In this document: positions 36,261 through 44,670 of the stretch, piece by piece
How the letters are laid out: every line of letters starts with the position of its first letter
How positions within the stretch are numbered: position 1 is the stretch's first letter
NCBI GenBank assembly: GCA_002292375.1
Contig: DBBV01000017.1
Location: forward strand, 1 to 64,000
Direction: 5' to 3'
Length of the DNA stretch: 64,000 nt
From: Methylococcaceae bacterium UBA975
GTDB taxonomy: Bacteria > Pseudomonadota > Gammaproteobacteria > Methylococcales > Cycloclasticaceae
Position numbers and translations under genes: made by a program
Notes under the pieces: model-generated
Told to the model about the DNA's origin: nothing
Seen by the model: the letters and a program-made list of their open reading frames with translations, nothing else
Databases searched by the model: none

Positions 36261-37112
36261 ATGACCCTACCCAGCGAACAAAACAGCAGCAAAAGCCTAC
36301 ATATTAAAAACTTAGACCTTAACCTGCACTATAACGAAGCGGGGCATGGCGAAGAAACCGTGATCATGCTGCATGGTGGTGGCCCAGGCGCCGCTGGGTG
36401 GAGTAATTTTTCGCGTAATATCGAGATTTTTTCAAAAAACTATCGAACTATTTTATTGGACTGTCCTGGTTTTAATAAATCAGACGCCCTTATTACGGAT
36501 TTACCACGCGATGTCCTTAATGCACAAGCGACTAAGGGCTTAATGGATGAGCTGGGTATTGATAAAGCCCACCTGATCGGCAATTCAATGGGCGGCGCGA
36601 CAGCGCTTAGCTTCGCGCTTGAGTTCCCCGACCGTTTGAATAAAATGGTACTCATGGGTGCTGGCGGCGGTGGACAAAGCATGTTCTCACCGATGCCACT
36701 TGAAGGCATTAAACTATTGGTTGCGCTGTACCAAAAACCCTCGTTAGAGGCACTGAAAAAAATGATCGAGGTCTTTGTCTACGATGCATCGATGATGAGC
36801 GATGAGCTGATTGAAGAGCGCTTTGAAAACATGATGAGAAAACCCGAGCACCTTGAAAACTTTATAAAAAGCTATGCCCGTTCAGGCGTTATCGTCACCG
36901 ATTTCACCCCTAGACTGCAAGAGATCCAAGCTGAAACCTTAATTATTTGGGGACGCGACGACCGTTTTTGCCCACTGGATCATGGGCTGAAATTTCTATG
37001 GGGGATTCCTAACGCTGACTTACATATCTTCAGTCAGTGTGGGCATTGGGCGCAGTGGGAACACGCTGAAAAGTTTAATGCCTTAACGCTAGAATTTTTA
37101 AAGCCCAACTAA
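36261..37112 (+). CDS. alpha/beta hydrolase of meta-cleavage products (BphD/MhpC-like)
   Basis: This 283-residue C-C bond hydrolase should split the ring-fission product made by the extradiol enzyme. The oxyanion-hole motif HGGGPGAAGWSNF is characteristic. The triad is Ser near 108 (GNSMGGA), Asp near 234 (GRDDRFCP) and His near 261 (CGHWAQWEH). This family handles HOPDA and 2-hydroxymuconic semialdehyde type substrates. It ends the cluster with a strong terminator; a 133-base gap upstream may hold its own promoter. Confidence 0.92.
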   Translation: MTLPSEQNSSKSLHIKNLDLNLHYNEAGHGEETVIMLHGGGPGAAGWSNFSRNIEIFSKNYRTILLDCPGFNKSDALITDLPRDVLNAQATKGLMDELGIDKAHLIGNSMGGATALSFALEFPDRLNKMVLMGAGGGGQSMFSPMPLEGIKLLVALYQKPSLEALKKMIEVFVYDASMMSDELIEERFENMMRKPEHLENFIKSYARSGVIVTDFTPRLQEIQAETLIIWGRDDRFCPLDHGLKFLWGIPNADLHIFSQCGHWAQWEHAEKFNALTLEFLKPN

Positions 37113-37122
37113 ACTCATAAAT

Positions 37123-37150
37123 AAAAAAGGAGGGCTAACCCTCCTTTTTT
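37123..37150 (+). terminator. intrinsic terminator, bidirectional, after the hydrolase gene
   Basis: GGAGGG-CTAA-CCCTCC flanked by six A and six T forms a perfect hairpin with U-tracts usable on both strands. It serves the aromatic cluster (plus) and the convergent zntB-like gene (minus). Confidence 0.92.
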
Positions 37151-37181
37151 ATTTACTCCAAGCCTCAACTCAAGTTAGTAC

Positions 37182-38156
37182 TCACATCCAACGTTTTGCT
37201 TTAAATAACCAAATTTGGCCTGCCGCAATCATCACTAAAATAGCGCAAAAAACAGCGAATGCCCACTGGTTTTCTGAACCCGGTATGCCACCCACATTGA
37301 TCCCCAGTAAGCCCGTTAACAAGCCAAGAGGAAGAAAGATAGCCGCCACAATGGATAGAACATACATGGTTTTATTCATTTTATCGGCTAAGGAGCTGTT
37401 CAATTCTTCTTGCGTGACCGTCGCACGGTCTCTAATAGCATCGAGGTCTTCTACATATCGCGTAGTACGATCTGCAATCTCCCGCAAGCGCATGCGCTCG
37501 CCATCATCTAACCAGTCCACTTTTTCATTATGTAAGCGTGACATCACATCACGCTGTGGTGCGAGATAACGGCGCATACTAATTGCTGAGCGACGAATAT
37601 GGGAAATTTTTTGCCGTAATTCGTACGTCGTTTCATTCAATAGTTCGTCTTCTAAGGCGTCTACTTGATCGTCTACTTCTGATATAACGATACCCATACG
37701 TTGAACCAATCGATCCGAGAGTTCTTCTAAAAACTCACCCGAACTTTTAGGCCCATCACCCACTAAAACCGCTTGTCGAATATCATCCACTGCCATAACC
37801 CGTCGATGCCGCAAGCTAATAATCCGGTTAGATTCTATCCAAAAGCGAACCGACACCATGTCTTCTGGATCGGTCCCTGGGTTGAGGTTTACGCCACGTA
37901 AAATGACCAGCATATTACCTTTATGAACGATACTACGTGGTCGTGTTTCTTTCGCCGTTAAGGCTTCCACCATCACAGGGTCAATGCCACTTTCTTGCGT
38001 CATCCAATGCTTGGCCACCTCGCCCGTGTAATCCAAATGCAGCCATAAAATACCATCCGTCGCTTTCCACTGACGTGCTTGCTCCAGTGTGAGTGGTTGC
38101 CCACCGCCGTTGCCATCAAGGCATAATGCAAAAACCAAACCGTCAACATTGTTCAT
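37182..38156 (-). CDS. zntB: zinc transporter ZntB-like (CorA superfamily)
   Basis: This is a CorA-type metal ion channel with a large cytoplasmic N-terminal domain, a long coiled stalk helix, and two C-terminal membrane helices. The loop between them reads GIN (TGLLGINVGG) in place of the GMN of magnesium transporters, as in ZntB. It ends with a basic tail KAKRWM. I set the start at the ATG at 38156, with GAAGAGAA upstream (324 residues), rather than an ATG 42 bases earlier that lacks a ribosome site. Zinc transport is inferred from family. Confidence 0.85.
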   Translation of the reverse strand: MNNVDGLVFALCLDGNGGGQPLTLEQARQWKATDGILWLHLDYTGEVAKHWMTQESGIDPVMVEALTAKETRPRSIVHKGNMLVILRGVNLNPGTDPEDMVSVRFWIESNRIISLRHRRVMAVDDIRQAVLVGDGPKSSGEFLEELSDRLVQRMGIVISEVDDQVDALEDELLNETTYELRQKISHIRRSAISMRRYLAPQRDVMSRLHNEKVDWLDDGERMRLREIADRTTRYVEDLDAIRDRATVTQEELNSSLADKMNKTMYVLSIVAAIFLPLGLLTGLLGINVGGIPGSENQWAFAVFCAILVMIAAGQIWLFKAKRWM

Positions 38157-38358
38157 AGTATTCTCTTCGTCTTTTAATTTAAACCCTGAATACATCATAC
38201 AATAAGTGAAGGCCTGCTATTAGCTGTTTTTCGGCCAGCAAAACTTTTTCATCAGACAGCAACAAGCGCACTTGTTTGGCTTATTAATCGTTTAACTTGT
38301 TGTTTAGTTAATTAGGCCGTTAACTAAGTGGGCGCTGTGTGTATTTTAAATCTGCCGT

Positions 38359-38964
38359 TTATATACTTTCTACTGACGGCTCGTCACTAACGTTTGCGTC
38401 AGGTGATTGTGTTGCCTCGATAAAAGCCAGTAATTTTTGTTGCACCAAGTCATAGGTTTTATCAATATTACTCGCGATATCCCCATCTAAAACATCCAGG
38501 CTCGTTAAAATATCATGTGCTTCGGCAAAGCCTGTATCAATGCCACCACTGATCAGTTCACTAAAGGCGAGTAAGGCATCATCTGGCGCTAACTCAGGGT
38601 GCTGATCTTGGTATGAGGAGAAAAAGGCCGTACTTAAAGACACAATGCGATCGGCCGTTGCCTCAGGACTTATGTCGAGCCCCGCGTCGTAGGCTGTTTG
38701 AATTGCATTGTCACCTAATGTGGCTTGCAAGGCTTCATTGATGCCCTCAAGCGCCGTTTTTAGTACCAAGCTTTGTGGCGAATCGGCTATGCTAACGCTA
38801 ATAGTTGATTCTAATATTGATGCGTTCAAGGCCTTCTTTGCCGCATTTTTGGCGTGCGCCAGATCAGACACCGTTTGACCCATCGGCCCATTAGCCTTCT
38901 TATCGTCAGCTTTGGCTAATGTTTGAACTTGTTGACTGAATGTTGCTGTGGCTTCAATAGACAT
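38359..38964 (-). CDS. hypothetical protein, possibly DUF5610
   Basis: This 201-residue soluble protein is acidic and alanine-rich with no signal peptide. The central part (about 75-190) has helices with TAFFSSYQDQHPE and SGGIDTGFAEAHDIL, which resembles the DUF5610 family of proteobacterial proteins, but I recognise this only loosely. A GGAGGG ribosome site stands before the ATG. Its neighbours give no functional hint, and the function is unknown. Confidence 0.5.
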   Translation of the reverse strand: MSIEATATFSQQVQTLAKADDKKANGPMGQTVSDLAHAKNAAKKALNASILESTISVSIADSPQSLVLKTALEGINEALQATLGDNAIQTAYDAGLDISPEATADRIVSLSTAFFSSYQDQHPELAPDDALLAFSELISGGIDTGFAEAHDILTSLDVLDGDIASNIDKTYDLVQQKLLAFIEATQSPDANVSDEPSVESI

Positions 38965-39143
38965 TGCTAGCCCTCCATTAATAGTGATACCGCTACCTAG
39001 AGTTTATCGGCAATACGATCGACAACTTGAGCCGCTAATGAGATTAAGTCCTCTTTCTTCATCAGCGACGAGGGATTTGATCTTTTCTTTATCATTACTC
39101 CTAAGCCTGATGCTTTTTAAACCAAACGCCGCTAGCTTATTAT

Positions 39144-39602
39144 TTAAAAACGTTTAACGACTAAAAAGACACCTAGCGCCATAAAAATAAGCCCCGTTAT
39201 GCGCTGTATTGAAATGGGGTAATGAATCGCACCCATTAAACTAAAGTGATCAATCACCGACATAGAGATCAGTTGACCTAGTAGCACAAAACACACCGCG
39301 TTTCCGATGCCAAAGCGAGGACCTACCCAGGTGATACTTAATGTATAGAAAATAATAAACACACCACCTAAGTAATATTGAATAGGAATCGGTTCTTTTG
39401 GAATCGACTTAGGCACCCCTTCTACAAAAAACAAAAACATGATCGATAGTACAAAACCAACTACAAACAATATCACCGCCGCCAGCGCAGGGCTTTGTAA
39501 TCGGGCCCCTAAGCCCCCACTCATTGCGCCCATAATAGGAATCCCTATACCTGCAATTAACATAATCAGTGCGTAAACTATCGTGTTATTGAGTACATTC
39601 AT
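39144..39602 (-). CDS. DMT-superfamily small membrane transporter (DUF606/YdcZ)
   Basis: This 152-residue protein has five hydrophobic segments and the YdcZ/DUF606 pattern, with an N-terminal half MLIAGIGIPIMGAMSGGLG, GGVFIIFYTLSI in the middle, and a C-terminal RITGLIFMALGVFLV. The family is placed in the drug/metabolite transporter superfamily; no substrate is known. AGGGGTG precedes the ATG. Confidence 0.82.
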   Translation of the reverse strand: MNVLNNTIVYALIMLIAGIGIPIMGAMSGGLGARLQSPALAAVILFVVGFVLSIMFLFFVEGVPKSIPKEPIPIQYYLGGVFIIFYTLSITWVGPRFGIGNAVCFVLLGQLISMSVIDHFSLMGAIHYPISIQRITGLIFMALGVFLVVKRF

Positions 39603-39772
39603 CGTGACACCCCTAATTCGTTATCTAACATTCATTGGCCTTACAGTGCTATAAAGATACTAACCTTATCTCGCTAATCGGCCAATATATTGAAATACTG
39701 TACAGGCATTTTGCCATCAATCCAGGCAAACACAATCGTTAGCGTATACGCATAAAAAATAATAGGTGACTC

Positions 39773-40666
39773 ATGGTCATAGCAACACAAGCATCAACGC
39801 TCAGCTTACCGCAAATAAACCCTGGGGTTAACAGTGTGTTGGACTACTTAATCCTAACATTTCCACGCATTAAGGCCGACACGTGGCGACAACGTGTCGC
39901 TGACGGCAAAGTGCACTGGTACGATGGAACCGTTATTAAAGCCCATTCGCCTTATCAAGCACAACGGCGTGTCTGCTATTACCGTGAGGTTGAGAAGGAA
40001 ATCACCATTCCTTTTCAAGAAAGTATTCTTTTTCAAAATGAGCACATTTTGCTCGCGTATAAACCCCACTTTTTACCCGTCACCCCCGGCGGGGTGTATA
40101 TTAACGAGTGCTTGCAGAATCGCTTGCGTAAAACGACGGGGCTGCAATCACTGCAAGCTGTGCATCGATTAGATAGAGCGACGGCTGGTCTTGTGTTATT
40201 TTCGATAAAGCCTGAAACCCGCCATGTGTACCACCATCTATTTGCCAGCCGTCAAATAGATAAAACCTATCAAGCGATAGCCCGTGTAAAACCAAACGAC
40301 ACGCTACTTGGGCAGCAATGGGAGATTAAGAACCGCATTATCAAATCCGACCCGCCCTTTTTAATGACCGTTGCCAGTGGCGAACCCAATAGTCAATCAT
40401 TCGTACGCTGCATTGCCCAATCCAATGATCAAGCCTTGTTTGAATTAAACCCCATTACCGGCAAAACGCACCAACTCCGGCTGCACATGCAGAGTATTGG
40501 TCACCCTATCATCGGCGATAACTACTACCCCTCATTACAAGAAAAAACTGCCGACAATTACCAAAAACCGTTACAACTTTTGGCTAAAAAACTGCAATTC
40601 AACGACCCTGTCACTCGATCAGACAGGGTGTTTACTGCTCCAAATAACTTGGCTTTAATTAACTAA
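39773..40666 (+). CDS. RluA-family pseudouridine synthase
   Basis: This 297-residue enzyme isomerises uridine in rRNA or tRNA. The catalytic motif is HRLDRATAG (usually HRLDxxTSG), whose Asp attacks the ring; later motifs GKTHQLRLHM and GHPIIGD are also typical. An N-terminal S4-like part (DTWRQRVADGKVHW) is shortened. The exact target position cannot be told. It stands alone and converges with the ATP-grasp gene. Confidence 0.88.
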   Translation: MVIATQASTLSLPQINPGVNSVLDYLILTFPRIKADTWRQRVADGKVHWYDGTVIKAHSPYQAQRRVCYYREVEKEITIPFQESILFQNEHILLAYKPHFLPVTPGGVYINECLQNRLRKTTGLQSLQAVHRLDRATAGLVLFSIKPETRHVYHHLFASRQIDKTYQAIARVKPNDTLLGQQWEIKNRIIKSDPPFLMTVASGEPNSQSFVRCIAQSNDQALFELNPITGKTHQLRLHMQSIGHPIIGDNYYPSLQEKTADNYQKPLQLLAKKLQFNDPVTRSDRVFTAPNNLALIN

Positions 40667-40690
40667 ATAGCTAGCAACGCTGTGGTCAAC

Positions 40691-41653
40691 TTAAACGTTT
40701 GCTATCGACTTGGCGAATAACTGCTTAGATAAGGCAACACGCTCATCAACATCATGCGGTGCAGGCAATACATGCTGGTCAACCAGTCGCAGTCGTTTTG
40801 CTAAGCCCGCTTGGTTAGCCACTTGAATAGCAAGGCCTGGGCGTGCGTTTAACTCTAAGATCATCGGCCCCTTATTTTTATCCAATACGATATCTGCACC
40901 AAAATAACCTAAGCCGACCATTTCATAACACCTCGATGCTAGGTGCAAAATATGGGCCCAACCGGGAATAATTAAATCATCAAAACTAAACCCCGTATTC
41001 GGGTGTTTTTCAATTTTAATATTATTTTGTACCGCGAAAAGGCTTTTCCCGGTGCCCATATCAATACCCACACCAACTGCGCCTTGGTGTAAATTCGCCT
41101 TACCGTCTGATTCATGCGTCGAACAACGAAGCATCGCCATAACGGGGTACCCCTTATATACAATCACACGAATATCAGGGACACCTTCATAACTGTAATG
41201 TGAAAAAATAGGATCAAAGACGATCATGTCTTCGATCATCACCACGTCAGGTCGACCGCCTAAACTAAAGAGCCCACTCAGAATATTCGTTGCGTGATGT
41301 TTTAAGTCCCTTAACTTGAGCGATGCCCCACTGGATTTAATGTATCGATCACCGTCACGTTCGGATATCACTAAAATACCCTTTCCTCCACTACCTTGCG
41401 CTGGCTTTATTACGAACTTATCACGCCCACGTAGTTGGATTTCTAGCAACTGAATATCGTGCTGATTGTTAATGACGGCAAAAAGTCTGGGCACCGACAT
41501 GCCAAATTTTTCAGCAAGTTTTTTGGTTTTTAGCTTATCGTCCACTAAGGGAAATAAGCGTCTACTATTGCTACGACCGATGTAATCGATGTTACGGCTA
41601 TTCATCCCAAGCACACCGAGCTGTCTTAATTGATTAGGCGATATCCACTTCAT
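40691..41653 (-). CDS. alpha-L-glutamate ligase-like ATP-grasp protein (RimK-related)
   Basis: This 320-residue ATP-grasp enzyme resembles RimK-type ligases that join amino acids to a carboxyl group. Features are KFVIKPAQGSGGKGI (ATP-binding lysine and glycine loop), GLGYFGADIVLDK and the Mg2+ site LELNARPGLAIQ. It overlaps the transglutaminase-like gene by ATGA and is the last gene of a three-gene operon that recurs in gammaproteobacteria. The substrate is unknown; amide or peptide ligation is inferred from the fold. Confidence 0.88.
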   Translation of the reverse strand: MKWISPNQLRQLGVLGMNSRNIDYIGRSNSRRLFPLVDDKLKTKKLAEKFGMSVPRLFAVINNQHDIQLLEIQLRGRDKFVIKPAQGSGGKGILVISERDGDRYIKSSGASLKLRDLKHHATNILSGLFSLGGRPDVVMIEDMIVFDPIFSHYSYEGVPDIRVIVYKGYPVMAMLRCSTHESDGKANLHQGAVGVGIDMGTGKSLFAVQNNIKIEKHPNTGFSFDDLIIPGWAHILHLASRCYEMVGLGYFGADIVLDKNKGPMILELNARPGLAIQVANQAGLAKRLRLVDQHVLPAPHDVDERVALSKQLFAKSIANV

Positions 41654-43173
41654 TCAATGCGGCCAAAATCGCGAAAACGGTACAACTCAAATAATCGATA
41701 CCCGGTATATTTACCCAATAATAAAATCACACCCAGCAGGCTGATCATCAACTCGGGGAAGTTAAAGGTTAGGTGCTCAACTAGGGGCATCGACATCATT
41801 AAGTAGGCTAAAACGGCCGCTAATAGGCTGCCTCCGCCTTGAATTAACACTTCGTTCGGGCCCTCTTCTTCCCATAAAATGGACATTCTTTCGATTGTCC
41901 AAGCAAGAATAATGGTTGGGAAAAAGGTCACTGTTAAGGCCTGGTGAAACCCCAGTTTATAACTCACCACGCTTAAGCTCGCCATTAATAAAATAACCAC
42001 AATCACTACTGCTGTGATCCGCGCAACCAACAATAAATTCAGATACGATAAATAATAACGTATCCATAGGCCGAACCCGACCACGGTCAAAAAAATGACT
42101 AAGCCCATTAGTAACGAGGTTTGGATAAACGCTAGCGCAATTAGAATGGGCATAAAAGTGCCCGAGGTTTTCAATCCCACGAGGATGCGTAATAAAACGA
42201 TAACTAAGGCGCCAACAGGTATTAACAATAAACCCTTAAAGATCCCTTGCTGCTCTACTGGTAAGGAATAAATTGAAAAGTCCAATAACGGCTGCTCCTC
42301 GATTTGCCGTTCCATAAAGAGTAGCGATTTAAGTGGCAAGGTGTTTTTGACAAGTGCAAATTCAAGTGTCGAGTTACGCCCGCCGATCACATCCAACATT
42401 GATTCTGAACCACGCTGCCAGATAAAAAAGTTATCCGGCAAGCCCTCATGACCCGTTTTAGGGTTGAACACCAACCAGTGATCGCCATCGACTATTTCGA
42501 CTAAGCTATCGATGCGTTGTCGACGGCGGCCATCTTCCAAAAATATGCCTTTGATTAATTGCGACGGCACCTTTGCGTACGCCAACACATCCATAATAAC
42601 GTCTAAATGCACGCCACCATAACTCGACAAAAGAAAACTCATATCTTGGTCTGGCTGCTGCAGATTGACCTTTTCAAATAATAACGTGGCAAACTCCCCC
42701 GGTGTAGAAGATGCTTTTTTTAATCTCTCGACTACTTTTTGCATCACATCGGTATTAACACTGGTTAGATTGGGCTGTGCAAGCTTGGGCACAAGCCTAT
42801 CGGTTAGGCCACCGTCTTGCATACGGTATACTTGTGTTTTGTAAAACAAGGTTGTTGCCCGCTCCATCGTTTCACGTGTCCAATGTGCATGTCGGTGTCC
42901 ATTTTTCTCTTTTACCGAAAAATGAAAGCCAGAAGATGCAAAGTGGTCGTCTAAAGACACCCAGCCAGCATCTGGTTCGGGCAGAGCCAACACCACTTCA
43001 ACCGCACCTCCGCGCACCGGTTTTAGGCTTATTTTAGATTCTATTGTCCAAACGTCTTCACTCACTCCCGGTAACAATGGAAAACCCAGGGCTAAATTTT
43101 TATACAGCGTCAAGCCCAGACCGATCACAATCATGAAGAGCGCTATTAAGGTGATTTTAAGCGTGGATGACAA
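41650..43173 (-). CDS. inactive transglutaminase-domain protein fused to seven membrane helices
   Basis: This 507-residue protein has an N-terminal membrane anchor (about 8-26), a periplasmic transglutaminase-like domain, and seven C-terminal membrane segments (about 305-500). The expected catalytic Cys is not seen in the periplasmic domain, in line with the family name. The start is TTG at 43173, two bases after the rimB-like stop, with GAGGAA eight bases upstream. It always travels with the ATP-grasp and RimB-like genes, so the three probably act in one pathway at the inner membrane; none is well characterised. Confidence 0.86.
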   Translation of the reverse strand: MSSTLKITLIALFMIVIGLGLTLYKNLALGFPLLPGVSEDVWTIESKISLKPVRGGAVEVVLALPEPDAGWVSLDDHFASSGFHFSVKEKNGHRHAHWTRETMERATTLFYKTQVYRMQDGGLTDRLVPKLAQPNLTSVNTDVMQKVVERLKKASSTPGEFATLLFEKVNLQQPDQDMSFLLSSYGGVHLDVIMDVLAYAKVPSQLIKGIFLEDGRRRQRIDSLVEIVDGDHWLVFNPKTGHEGLPDNFFIWQRGSESMLDVIGGRNSTLEFALVKNTLPLKSLLFMERQIEEQPLLDFSIYSLPVEQQGIFKGLLLIPVGALVIVLLRILVGLKTSGTFMPILIALAFIQTSLLMGLVIFLTVVGFGLWIRYYLSYLNLLLVARITAVVIVVILLMASLSVVSYKLGFHQALTVTFFPTIILAWTIERMSILWEEEGPNEVLIQGGGSLLAAVLAYLMMSMPLVEHLTFNFPELMISLLGVILLLGKYTGYRLFELYRFRDFGRIE

Positions 43174-43175
43174 AA

Positions 43176-43778
43176 TTAGTTCCTCAATGTATGGCGTAAA
43201 CTAACATCAACAATCGCTCTATCGGTTAGCAGGTTACGCCCAACCAATACCTCGTAGTTATAGACGGAACGATCCGTCAAGGTCACTTCAATTTCATCTT
43301 TGGTTTTGCCAAGTGTTATCCATAGCGTCACCACGTACCTAAGTTCATTATCCCCATCCTGCTGTTTTATTATTACTTTTCGGCGAAAACGACGCTCTAA
43401 CTGCACCAGTTTATTGTTCTTTTTATCGAGCAGAGAAAAACGCACAAAACGTTTTCCTTCACGTTCTATTAACTGGATATTTTCCGCGTGTATAGAGGTT
43501 GATTTAGCCCCTGTATCAATGCGTGCCTCAAACCTCAAATTGGAGGGATGTACGATAACATCTTCAAGCTCACCGATTACAGGTAGGTCTAGAACACCGC
43601 GGGTTTTTTTGGGCGTTTTTACAACCTGTTTTACTATCGCAGGGCAGGTGTTTTGCACACAGACTGGACAAACTTTTTCCACTAAAACAGGACATGTTTT
43701 TTCAATGGGTTTTTCAACAGGTTGTAGTACGCTGCAACCACTAATAAACAGACTGCCGACTATTAAAAATCGATACAT
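43176..43778 (-). CDS. RimB-like ATP-dependent zinc protease / retropepsin-like lipoprotein
   Basis: This protein carries the retropepsin-like domain annotated as RimK/RimB-associated zinc protease. The motif ARIDTGAKSTSIHA includes the DTGA aspartic-protease signature and VGRNLLTDRAIVDVSL closes the domain. I prefer the ATG at 43778 (200 residues), which gives a lipoprotein signal with lipobox ISGC; the longer reading from a TTG at 43844 adds residues before it. A Cys-rich linker (CPVLVEKVCPVCVQNTCP) follows the lipid anchor, which is unusual. It is first in the operon. Confidence 0.82.
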   Translation of the reverse strand: MYRFLIVGSLFISGCSVLQPVEKPIEKTCPVLVEKVCPVCVQNTCPAIVKQVVKTPKKTRGVLDLPVIGELEDVIVHPSNLRFEARIDTGAKSTSIHAENIQLIEREGKRFVRFSLLDKKNNKLVQLERRFRRKVIIKQQDGDNELRYVVTLWITLGKTKDEIEVTLTDRSVYNYEVLVGRNLLTDRAIVDVSLRHTLRN

Positions 43779-44073
43779 TGCCTTGACGACAACTTGGGGG
43801 GTTTCAATGCTATAAAACAATGTACTCACAAACATCACCGACAAAATTTGGATTGATAATTTAACGTTAAATAGTGATTTATAGCAAGCTAAGGCAATGA
43901 ATCAACTAGAAAATAATACATCAACACTAAGCAGGCCTGAGCGCTCTGAAAAAACGTCCTATGTTCTTATTGAGTTATTTTAACGCTATGCGACCAATGA
44001 GCGAACACGCTAAGATAGACGCTGTCTTAAATCCGACTATATTATAACCCACTCTTTAAAGGTCACTTTCTCC

Positions 44074-44649
44074 ATGCCACACATCAGACATCTCTTTTTA
44101 CAAGGTCTTTTAGCCATATTACCTATCACAATCACCCTCTCTATTTTTTATTGGCTGGGTTCTACAGCAGAAACGAGTTTAGGCTATTTACTCAACTTGT
44201 TTTTGCCAGACGGTTGGTATCGTCCCGGTTTTGGTTTGTTGGCAGGGTTCTTTGTCGTACTGGCCATCGGCATCCTATTGAATGCCTTTGTCTTTAAAAA
44301 GATAGCCTCCATCGCTAACCGACTTTTTGAGCAAATTCCATTTGTTAAAACCATTTATAACAGTGTGCAGGACATTGCAAAGTTTGCCCTCACTTCAAAA
44401 GCCAATGCCGATGAACAGACTGTAGTCTCTGTCACCTTAGACAATGATATTAAAGTGATCGGTTTTATAACCAGACAATCCATCCAGTTGGGGGCTAGTC
44501 GTGAAGCCTTAGTGGCTGTTTACGTCCCCATGAGCTACCAAATTGGCGGCTTTACATTGATGCTCCCATGGTCTCGGCTAGAAAAAATCGATATGAACGT
44601 TCAAGACGCCATGCGAATGGTGCTGACGGCCGGGATTAAAAATGAATAA
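44074..44649 (+). CDS. DUF502-family membrane protein
   Basis: This 191-residue protein has two membrane helices (about 8-30 and 48-72) and a soluble C-terminal domain, with the family features GLLAILPITITLSIFYW, IPFVKTIYNSVQD and VYVPMSYQIGGF. The function of DUF502 proteins is unknown; in plants relatives link to membrane trafficking. It is divergent from the rimB-like operon across a 295-base gap in which I see no clear regulatory site. Confidence 0.85.
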   Translation: MPHIRHLFLQGLLAILPITITLSIFYWLGSTAETSLGYLLNLFLPDGWYRPGFGLLAGFFVVLAIGILLNAFVFKKIASIANRLFEQIPFVKTIYNSVQDIAKFALTSKANADEQTVVSVTLDNDIKVIGFITRQSIQLGASREALVAVYVPMSYQIGGFTLMLPWSRLEKIDMNVQDAMRMVLTAGIKNE

Positions 44650-44670
44650 CTCTCTTTACAGCACCTAAAT

